NCBI GenBank assembly: GCA_012838715.1
Contig: DUOR01000316.1
Location: 1-6,390 of the forward strand
Source: Actinomycetales bacterium
GTDB lineage: Bacteria; Actinomycetota; Actinomycetes; Mycobacteriales; Mycobacteriaceae
DNA: 6,390 nt
Direction: 5' to 3'
Part shown: positions 1-4,798 of the stretch, in pieces
Numbering within the stretch: position 1 is the first letter of the stretch
How the letters are laid out: every line of letters starts with the position of its first letter
Notes under the pieces: generated by a model
What the model was told of the DNA's origin: nothing
Databases searched by the model: none
What the model saw: only the letters and a program-made list of their open reading frames with translations
Translations under genes and position numbers: made by a program

Positions 1-12
1 CTTTTTTCGCCC

Positions 13-1491
13 TCACCCCGCCAGGCCGCCCAGTTTGTCCCGCTGGGGGTCGAGGCCGAGTTCCTCCATTTCCGCGGCCAGCGCCGCGTGCAGGGCGTGG
101 GAGTCGGCGTAGCCGCGGTGCCGGTCGGAGCTGTCCATCGCGAGGCCGCCGCTGAGGTCGGGGCTGCGGGTGGCGGCCCGGTCCAGGAAGGTGCGGGCCA
201 GGTCCCCGGTGCCGGTGGCCTCGTCGGCGAGCACTTCCGCGAGCAGCCGGGCCTGCTGGCCGATGGCGCCGAACGCTCCGGAGTTCAGCTCGATGAGGCC
301 GGGCGCCCACAGCCCGGGATGCTTCCGGTGGGCGAAGCCGAGGTACATGTCCTCGATGGCATGGTCGCTGAACAGGTCGCCGCCGTAGGGCACGGCGTGC
401 CGGAAGCCGGTCGCCGCGAGCACCAGGTCGTAGGTGCCGCGGGTGCCGTCGCGGAACACGACGTCCGCGCCGTCGAAGTGTTCGACGTCGCCGCGCACGG
501 ACACGTCGCCGTGGCGCAGGTGGTGGATGAGCTGGTCGTTCATCAGCGGGTGGGTCTCGAAGATGCGGTGGTCCGGCTTGGGCAGGCCGAGCTTGCGCAG
601 GTCGCCGAAGTACAGGCGCAGGATCGCCTGCGCACCCCACTGCATGATGCGGGCGGGCAGCTGCGGGCCGGTCACCGTCCACTCGTCGGACGGCTTGCCG
701 AAGAGGTGCTTCGGAATGAACCAGTACCCCCGCCGCATGCTCAGGTCCGCGGCGTCGGCGGCGGTCGCCGCGTCGCAGGCGATGTCGCAGCCGGAGTTGC
801 CGGCGCCGATGATCAGGACGCGCTTGCCGCGCAGCTCATCAATGGAGCGGTAGGTCGCCGAATGGCGGTAATCCCCGTCGAAGTCGCCCGGGATGTCCGG
901 GAGCACCGGCACGGACAGGGTGCCGGAAGCGCAGATGACATGGCGGTACGTCCGCGTCGCCGTTCGCGGCCCCGTTCGCGGCCCCGTCCCGTTTCGAGGC
1001 TCCATCCCCGTCCCCGGTGCGCCCTCCCCCGCGAACGTCACCGCGTACCCCGCGCCGTCGCGGGCGATGCCGGTGACCTCGACGCCGAAGCGGATGCCGT
1101 CGGAAAGCCCCTCCTCGGCGGCGAACTCCCGCAGGTAGCGGAGGATTTCCACGCGCGGCGGATAGTCGGCGACGCCGGAGTCGAAGGGCCGCCCCGGGAA
1201 ACAGGACAGGCGCTTCGAGGAGATGAAATGTGCCGACTCGTACATCGGCGTGGTCGGGTTGTCGATGTCCCACAGCCCGCCGACGCCGTCATGCCGCTCG
1301 ACGTGGTCGAAGGCGAGGCCACGGCGGCGCAGCTCCGCGGCCGTCGCCAAGCCGGAGGGGCCCGCCCCGATGACGAGGATGTCGGGGCCCGTGCCGGAAC
1401 CCGTGCCGATGTCGGTGCCGATGTCAGGGCCCGTGCCGGATTCCTTGCCGGGGCCGGTGTCGCCGGCGGCGCCCGCCGCATTGGTGTTCAT
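13..1491 (-). CDS. Flavin-containing monooxygenase (class B FAD/NADPH type)
   Basis: A 492-residue flavoprotein expected to use FAD, NADPH and O2 to oxygenate a soft nucleophile (N or S) on an unknown substrate in the cytoplasm. Visible motifs, in order: the FAD Rossmann motif GAGPSG (42-47); the FMO fingerprint F-x-G-x3-H-x3-Y at F204, G206, H210, Y214; the NADPH Rossmann motif GAGNSG (229-234); and the LAATGF segment (358-363) typical of the family. Baeyer-Villiger enzymes carry W where Y214 sits, so FMO is preferred. The ATG is the only start codon before the first Rossmann strand (residue 37), and I see no Shine-Dalgarno. Two parts are odd: an N-terminal Gly/Thr/Asp/Pro-rich leader (about 5-36) and a Gly/Thr/Pro/Arg-rich insertion (about 156-182), both built from short repeats. 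The gene lies 34 nt after the TetR gene, so co-transcription or control by that regulator is plausible. The family call is firm; the substrate is unknown. Confidence 0.9.
   Translation of the reverse strand: MNTNAAGAAGDTGPGKESGTGPDIGTDIGTGSGTGPDILVIGAGPSGLATAAELRRRGLAFDHVERHDGVGGLWDIDNPTTPMYESAHFISSKRLSCFPGRPFDSGVADYPPRVEILRYLREFAAEEGLSDGIRFGVEVTGIARDGAGYAVTFAGEGAPGTGMEPRNGTGPRTGPRTATRTYRHVICASGTLSVPVLPDIPGDFDGDYRHSATYRSIDELRGKRVLIIGAGNSGCDIACDAATAADAADLSMRRGYWFIPKHLFGKPSDEWTVTGPQLPARIMQWGAQAILRLYFGDLRKLGLPKPDHRIFETHPLMNDQLIHHLRHGDVSVRGDVEHFDGADVVFRDGTRGTYDLVLAATGFRHAVPYGGDLFSDHAIEDMYLGFAHRKHPGLWAPGLIELNSGAFGAIGQQARLLAEVLADEATGTGDLARTFLDRAATRSPDLSGGLAMDSSDRHRGYADSHALHAALAAEMEELGLDPQRDKLGGLAG
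946..1026 (-). repeat. Low-complexity in-frame insertion with 12-bp tandem repeat inside the monooxygenase
   Basis: This segment codes for residues 156-182 and sits between a strand ending YAVTFAG and the RHVICASG strand, where related enzymes usually have a short turn. It contains a perfect 12-bp tandem duplication (cgttcgcggccc at 961-972 and 973-984), giving TGPRTGPR. Codon use changes here: GGG and CGA recur, while the surrounding gene prefers GGC and CGC. This looks like local slippage or expansion rather than an inserted domain. The Gly/Thr/Pro composition resembles the N-terminal leader of the same protein. Confidence 0.7.
1384..1479 (-). repeat. Low-complexity repeat-built N-terminal leader of the monooxygenase
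   Basis: This stretch codes for residues 5-36 of the monooxygenase and is almost entirely Gly, Thr, Asp, Pro, Ser and Ile. The heptapeptide SGTGPDI occurs twice (residues 18-24 and 32-38), matching a 21-bp near-identical direct repeat at 1378-1398 and 1420-1440 with one mismatch and a 42-bp offset. Between them, a 12-bp unit reading gtgccgatgtcg on the plus strand is repeated in tandem at 1403-1414 and 1415-1426 with one mismatch. All offsets are multiples of three, so the frame is kept. It is not a signal peptide, as there is no hydrophobic core. Confidence 0.8.
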
Positions 1492-1498
1492 GGGCGAA

Positions 1499-1504
1499 AC
1501 GATA
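1499..1504 (-). promoter_or_regulatory. Possible -10 element of a leaderless monooxygenase promoter
   Basis: Read on the minus strand this is TATCGT, fitting the actinobacterial TAnnnT -10 pattern. Seven bases separate it from the ATG, so transcription would begin at or next to the start codon. No Shine-Dalgarno is visible between them, and I find no convincing -35. It lies in the 34-nt gap after the TetR stop, so the gene may have its own promoter as well as any read-through. This is a single weak hexamer and therefore tentative. Confidence 0.3.
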
Positions 1505-1525
1505 GGGCTTGCCGACGGCGGCGGC

Positions 1526-2179
1526 TCAGCTTTCGGCCGAAATCCGGGATTCCCCGATGACGCCGTAGGTCAGGTCCTCGGTGATCGGGCCCTTCGGGAC
1601 GTCGAGGGCCTTCATGGCCACGGTCATCGCCTCGCGGCGGACCATCTCGTCGCCGGCCCAACGCAGCACGTACCGCGACGAGTTGATGAGGCCGGCCGCC
1701 AGCTGCACCCGCACCCGGGCCTCCTCGAGGGTGACCGTCGGGTCGTGGCGGCGCATGGCGTCAATCCACATCTGGATGTACATGCGCTGCAGCGAACGGA
1801 CCTTGTCGCGCTGCTGCGGGGCGAGGTTGCCAATTTCCCGGTCCTGCACGCGGATGCGGTCCGGCTCGGTGACGGCGAACTCGACGTGGAAGCTCAGCAG
1901 CTCACGCAGGGTACGGTCCGGCGACCAGTCCTCCGCCTTGCCGCGTTCAACGACCGCGCGGGCGCCGTCGACCAGGCGAACGGAAATGTCGACCAGAATC
2001 TGCGCGAGCAGATCCTCCTTGCCGGACACGTACCGGTACAGGCCGGGACCGGAAATGCCGACGGCCTGGCCGATGTCCTCCAGCCGGGTGACGTGGAAAC
2101 CCCGGTCGGCGATCATGGCGGCGGCCGCGGCAAGGATCTCCGCGTGACGGCGCTCTCTCATTTCGGCTCGGCGAGACAT
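1526..2179 (-). CDS. TetR/AcrR-family transcriptional regulator
   Basis: A 217-residue DNA-binding repressor-type protein. The N-terminal TetR domain spans about 8-55: a first helix (RRHAEILAAAAAMIADRGF), then the helix-turn-helix at about 32-51, with LEDIGQAVGIS followed by the recognition helix around GPGLYRYV and the usual GKEDLL sequel. The rest is a helical ligand/dimer domain with a distinctive RDKVRSLQRMYIQMW stretch (124-138) of unknown specificity. I chose the ATG at 2179 because it gives normal TetR length; the frame stays open up to an ATG at 2266, but those 29 extra residues do not look like protein. A second ATG at 2161 is possible. No Shine-Dalgarno is visible. The gene ends 34 nt before the monooxygenase and may regulate it and itself. 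It is not AmtR: the recognition helix differs from the one I recall for AmtR. Confidence 0.88.
   Translation of the reverse strand: MSRRAEMRERRHAEILAAAAAMIADRGFHVTRLEDIGQAVGISGPGLYRYVSGKEDLLAQILVDISVRLVDGARAVVERGKAEDWSPDRTLRELLSFHVEFAVTEPDRIRVQDREIGNLAPQQRDKVRSLQRMYIQMWIDAMRRHDPTVTLEEARVRVQLAAGLINSSRYVLRWAGDEMVRREAMTVAMKALDVPKGPITEDLTYGVIGESRISAES
1536..1547. promoter_or_regulatory. Candidate regulator site upstream of the monooxygenase
   Basis: The plus-strand 12-mer GCCGAAATCCGG matches a 12-mer upstream of the TetR gene (2213-2224) at 11 of 12 positions. It overlaps a perfect 12-bp palindrome, TTTCGGCCGAAA (1531-1542). It lies inside the last codons of the TetR gene, about 45 nt before the monooxygenase ATG. 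TetR proteins usually bind palindromes near their own and adjacent promoters, so it is a candidate operator. A match this short in GC-rich DNA could be chance. Confidence 0.25.
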
Positions 2180-2185
2180 GCGCCC

Positions 2186-2191
2186 ATGATA
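2186..2191 (-). promoter_or_regulatory. Possible -10 element of a leaderless TetR-gene promoter
   Basis: The minus-strand hexamer TATCAT fits TAnnnT and sits six bases before the ATG at 2179, the spacing expected if transcription starts on the ATG itself. The context CCTATCAT resembles CCTATCGT before the monooxygenase. No good -35 was found. It also supports 2179 rather than 2266 as the start, since a message beginning there could not include the longer reading frame. Confidence 0.33.
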
Positions 2192-2212
2192 GGCACATTC
2201 GCCCGGGAAACC

Positions 2213-2224
2213 GCCGGAATCCGG
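2213..2224. promoter_or_regulatory. Candidate regulator site upstream of the TetR gene
   Basis: The plus-strand 12-mer GCCGGAATCCGG contains a perfect dyad, CCGGA-A-TCCGG (2214-2224). It lies about 34 nt upstream of the regulator's ATG, near where a -35 would fall relative to the TATCAT hexamer. It matches the site at 1536-1547 at 11 of 12 positions. Autoregulation through such a dyad is common for TetR proteins, but the assignment here is inference. Confidence 0.28.
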
Positions 2225-2340
2225 TGAATGGGGATGAACCCAAAGCCCGGCGGGCCATAGATGCACTGGTCAGCGCATTATTCCCGCCAGGTGAAACCCT
2301 CAGGCGCGATTCACTGAAATGACCGGAAGGCAGCCGAAGT

Positions 2341-2409
2341 GTGTCGCGGGACACACCGCGGGCACGCCGCGCGACACACCGCGGGCACACCGCGGGAAAC
2401 ACCACGGGA
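2341..2409. repeat. Tandem array of three 23-bp units, each 12+11 bp
   Basis: Six copies of a motif close to ACACCGCGGG start at 2341, 2353, 2364, 2376, 2387 and 2399, so spacing alternates 12, 11, 12, 11, 12. They pair into three 23-bp units: 2341-2363, 2364-2386 and 2387-2409. Half-units 2353-2363 and 2376-2386 are identical, and ACACACCGCGGGCAC occurs exactly at 2351-2365 and 2374-2388. The first unit also holds the dyad GTGTC-GCGG-GACAC (2341-2354). The period is not a multiple of three, so it is not protein-coding. It is not CRISPR, as there are no spacers. It may be a protein-binding array or a decayed minisatellite; the function is unknown. Confidence 0.7.
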
Positions 2410-2426
2410 CGCACCTCAGAATCGGC

Positions 2427-2474
2427 GAAAGCCCGCGCCCGCCGACCCGAATCGGGTGGCGGGAACGGGCTTTC
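2427..2474 (-). terminator. Strong hairpin terminator after purH (possibly bidirectional)
   Basis: An inverted repeat begins 12 nt past the purH stop. The outer arms GAAAGCCCG (2427-2435) and CGGGCTTTC (2466-2474) pair perfectly over 9 bp. Past a 2x2 internal loop, CCCGCC/GGCGGG and ACCCG/CGGGT continue the stem, with a single bulged G on one side and a 3-nt AAT loop. There is no long U tract: the only T run (CTTTC) is in the outer arm, on whichever strand is read. Position and strength suggest the end of the purN-purH transcript. Confidence 0.7.
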
Positions 2475-2486
2475 ACTCCGTGCAGG

Positions 2487-4103
2487 CTAGTGCGCGAAGT
2501 GGCGGGCGCCGGTGAGGTACATGGTCACGCCGGCCTTGTTGGCAGCCTCGATGACCTCGGCGTCGCGGATGGAGCCGCCCGGCTGGACGACGGCGCGGAC
2601 GCCGGCCTCGGCCAGCATCTCGAAGCCGTCGGCGAAGGGGAAGAACGCGTCGGACGCGGCGACCGCGCCGCGGGCGCGCTCGTCGTCACCGGCCAGCGAG
2701 TTGGCGCGCTCGACGGCCAGCTTCGCGGCGTCGATGCGGTTGACCTGGCCCATGCCGACGCCGACGGTGGCGCCGTCCTTGGCCAGCAGGATGGCGTTGG
2801 ACTTCACGGAGCGCACGGCGTTCCAGGCGAAGACCAGGTCGGCGAGGGTCTCCTCGTCGGCGGCCTCGCCGGCGGCGAGCGTCCAGTTCGCGGCGTCGTC
2901 GCCCTCGGCCTGGAGGGTGTCGCGCTCCTGCAGCAGCATGCCGCCGGACACCTGGCGGTACTCGGTGAACTCGTTCTCCGGGGCGGCGGCCCGCAGGATG
3001 CGGATGTTCTTCTTGCCGCTCAGCACCTCGACGGCGCCGTCCTCGTAACCCGGGGCGATGATGACCTCGGTGAAGATCTCGGCGACCTGCTCCGCCATCT
3101 CGACGGAGACGTCGCGGTTGGTGGCGATGACGCCGCCGAACGCGGACACCGGGTCACAGGCGTGGGCGGCGAGGTGCGCCTTCGCGATGGACTCGTCGGA
3201 CACGGCGATGCCACAGGGATTGGCGTGCTTGATGATCGCCACCGCCGGACGCTCGTGGTCCCACGCCGCACGCCACGCGGCGTCGGAGTCGGTGTAGTTG
3301 TTGTAGCTCATTTCCTTGCCGTGGAACTGCTCCGCCTGCGCCAGGCCGGCCGGGGCCGCCGGGTCGACGTACAGGGCCGCGGCCTGGTGCGGGTTCTCGC
3401 CGTAACGCAGCGTGGCGGACCGCTCGTAGGTGTGGCCGAACCACTCCGGGAAGTTGCCCGACGCGTCGTCGGCAAGCTCCGTACCGGCCTGCTCCTCCAG
3501 CTGCGCGCCCATCCAGGAGGCGACGGCGACGTCGTAGGAGGCGGTGTGGCGGAAGGCGTCGGTGGCCAGGGCGGTGCGCTGGGCGCGGGTGAAACCACCG
3601 GCGGCGACGGCATCGGCGACGTCACCGTACTTGGCGGGATCGACGACGATGGCCACGGACGGGTGGTTCTTCGCGGCGGCGCGGACCATGGACGGGCCGC
3701 CGATGTCGATCTGCTCGACGCAGGCGTCGAAGTCGGCGCCGGAGGCGACGGTCGCGGTGAACGGGTACAGGTTCACCACGACCAGCTGGAACGGCTCGAC
3801 GCCGAGGTCGTCGAGCTGCGCGAGGTGGTCGTCCTTGCGGGTGTCGGCGAGGATGCCGGCGTGGACGCGCGGGTGCAGCGTCTTCACGCGGCCCTCGAGG
3901 CATTCGGGGAAGCCGGTGAGCTCCTCGACCGGGGTGACGGGCACGCCGGCGTCCGCGATGCGGGAGGCGGTGGAGCCGGTGGAGACGATCTGGACGCCAC
4001 CGTCGTGGAGGGCGCGGGCCAGGTCTTCGAGGCCGGTCTTGTCGTAGACGCTGATGAGCGCCCGCTTGATGGGCTTGCGGTCCATGGTTGCGTCCTGGGT
4101 CAT
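2487..4103 (-). CDS. purH: Bifunctional AICAR formyltransferase / IMP cyclohydrolase
   Basis: A 538-residue enzyme for the last two steps of de novo IMP synthesis: AICAR plus 10-formyl-tetrahydrofolate gives FAICAR, which is then closed to IMP. The N-terminal IMP cyclohydrolase (MGS-like) domain covers about 12-200, with SVYDKTGL (18-25), STGST (41-45), GRVKTLHP (71-78) and [14 protein letters not shown] (133-146). The AICAR transformylase domain follows, with RYGENPHQ (233-240), the catalytic K292-H293 in KHANPCG, SNAIL (435-439), DAFFPF (485-490), QPGGSIRD (507-514) and the terminal GARHFAH. Length is near the E. coli enzyme, so it is complete. Its ATG overlaps the purN stop in ATGA, implying translational coupling. 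An in-frame ATG six codons later (4085) has its own AGGA and gives an N-terminus closer to E. coli PurH, so either start is possible. Confidence 0.98.
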   Translation of the reverse strand: MTQDATMDRKPIKRALISVYDKTGLEDLARALHDGGVQIVSTGSTASRIADAGVPVTPVEELTGFPECLEGRVKTLHPRVHAGILADTRKDDHLAQLDDLGVEPFQLVVVNLYPFTATVASGADFDACVEQIDIGGPSMVRAAAKNHPSVAIVVDPAKYGDVADAVAAGGFTRAQRTALATDAFRHTASYDVAVASWMGAQLEEQAGTELADDASGNFPEWFGHTYERSATLRYGENPHQAAALYVDPAAPAGLAQAEQFHGKEMSYNNYTDSDAAWRAAWDHERPAVAIIKHANPCGIAVSDESIAKAHLAAHACDPVSAFGGVIATNRDVSVEMAEQVAEIFTEVIIAPGYEDGAVEVLSGKKNIRILRAAAPENEFTEYRQVSGGMLLQERDTLQAEGDDAANWTLAAGEAADEETLADLVFAWNAVRSVKSNAILLAKDGATVGVGMGQVNRIDAAKLAVERANSLAGDDERARGAVAASDAFFPFADGFEMLAEAGVRAVVQPGGSIRDAEVIEAANKAGVTMYLTGARHFAH

Positions 4104-4744
4104 GAAATCTTCGCCTTTCGTCCGTCCCGCGTGATTCCGCGTTCCGAGATGGTGTGGAGAACGTCGACCAGGAGTCGACGCTCGACGATCTTGATGCGTT
4201 CGTGCAGCGTGTCCACCGTATCGCCGTCGTCGACGGCGACGGGTTCCTGCGCGAGGATGGGTCCGGTGTCCACTCCCGCGTCGACGATGTGGACCGTCGT
4301 GCCGGTGACCTTCACCCCGTGGGCCAGCGCGTCGTCGACGGCGTGGGCGCCGGGGAACGACGGCAGCAGCGCGGGGTGGGTGTTGATGATGCGATCCGGG
4401 TAGGCGTCGATGAACGACTGCCCGAGGATGCGCATGAAGCCCGCGGACACCACCAGATCCGGTTCGTGCCCCGCCACGGCGTCGAGCAGGCGGGCATCCC
4501 AGCCCGCGCGGTCGGCGCGGGCGGCGGCGTCGAAGTCGACCCGGAAGGTGGGGATGCCGGCGTCGGTCGCCCGTTCAATGGCCCGGCAGTCCTTGTCGGA
4601 GCCGACGGCGACGACGCGGACCCGGCCGGTGTCGAGGGTGTCCAGCATCGACTGCAGGAGGGAGCCGGTGCCGGAGGCCAGCACGACGATGTTCAGGGGC
4701 CCCGCCGTGTCGGCGGATCCCGGTGCGCGGTGTGATTCGGTCAC
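4100..4744 (-). CDS. purN: Phosphoribosylglycinamide formyltransferase (GART)
   Basis: A 214-residue cytoplasmic enzyme that transfers the formyl group of 10-formyl-tetrahydrofolate to GAR, giving FGAR (step 3 of IMP synthesis). The phosphate-binding loop reads ASGTGSLLQ (23-31), the form I know from actinobacteria in place of SGx[14 protein letters not shown] (100-108) follows. The catalytic triad is visible: N121 and H123 in [12 protein letters not shown], and D159 in VDTGPI, matching E. coli N106, H108 and D144. [12 protein letters not shown] (181-192) closes the domain. The start is GTG and adds about 17 residues before the first strand (LNIVVLASG). No ATG or GTG lies between, and no clear Shine-Dalgarno precedes it. 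The stop overlaps purH, so the two are co-translated. It follows the membrane-protein gene by 54 nt. Confidence 0.97.
   Translation of the reverse strand: MTESHRAPGSADTAGPLNIVVLASGTGSLLQSMLDTLDTGRVRVVAVGSDKDCRAIERATDAGIPTFRVDFDAAARADRAGWDARLLDAVAGHEPDLVVSAGFMRILGQSFIDAYPDRIINTHPALLPSFPGAHAVDDALAHGVKVTGTTVHIVDAGVDTGPILAQEPVAVDDGDTVDTLHERIKIVERRLLVDVLHTISERGITRDGRKAKIS
4114..4119 (-). promoter_or_regulatory. Shine-Dalgarno for the purH ATG at 4103
   Basis: The minus strand reads GAAAGG ten bases before the ATG at 4103. It complements the CCUUUC at the 3' end of 16S rRNA and is correctly placed for that register. It lies inside the purN coding region and supports the overlapping start. A competing AGGA (4093-4096) sits seven bases before the in-frame ATG at 4085. 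Confidence 0.5.
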
Positions 4745-4752
4745 GGGTGCCT

Positions 4753-4758
4753 AGTCTA
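4753..4758 (-). promoter_or_regulatory. Possible -10 element before purN
   Basis: The minus strand reads TAGACT, fitting TAnnnT, eight bases before the GTG start of purN. It lies within the 54-nt gap after the membrane-protein gene. There is no convincing -35 and no Shine-Dalgarno between it and the GTG, so a nearly leaderless internal promoter is one reading. Read-through from the upstream gene is equally possible. Confidence 0.25.
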
Positions 4759-4798
4759 CCCACCCGCCCGGATCACCCTGTTCACCCATCCCCCGGCG

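Larger units (their letters stand above)
2180..2486. other. Intergenic region between purH and the TetR gene
   Basis: These 307 bases hold no convincing gene. From the purH side they contain the terminator hairpin (2427-2474), the 23-bp repeat array (2341-2409), a stretch (about 2225-2340) where I see only short GC hairpins such as GCCCGGCGGGC near 2245, and the TetR upstream region with its dyad and possible -10. The TetR reading frame extends to 2266, but this is judged non-coding. Confidence 0.75.

Noticed and set aside
1..12. Terminator after the monooxygenase
   Set aside because: Only an A/T run is visible at the window edge; no hairpin can be assigned because the sequence ends here.
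13..1491. Baeyer-Villiger monooxygenase
   Set aside because: The fingerprint ends in Y (F-x-G-x3-H-x3-Y) rather than the W-P/D of Baeyer-Villiger enzymes, so the FMO call is preferred.
88..1560. Long plus-strand reading frame opposite the monooxygenase
   Set aside because: It mirrors the real gene on the other strand; its product is Ala/Gly/Arg/Val-rich with no recognisable motif, as expected for antisense frames in GC-rich DNA.
2180..2266. N-terminal extension of the TetR protein to the ATG at 2266
   Set aside because: The extra 29 residues do not resemble a TetR N-terminus, normal family length is reached from 2179, and a likely -10 and dyad lie within this stretch.
2341..2409. CRISPR-like array
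   Set aside because: The units abut with no unique spacers and are only 23 bp, and no cas gene is present.
2319..4403. 694-codon plus-strand reading frame opposite purH and purN
   Set aside because: PurH and PurN on the minus strand are unmistakable, with all catalytic motifs; the plus-strand product is a low-complexity shadow and crosses the 23-bp non-coding array.
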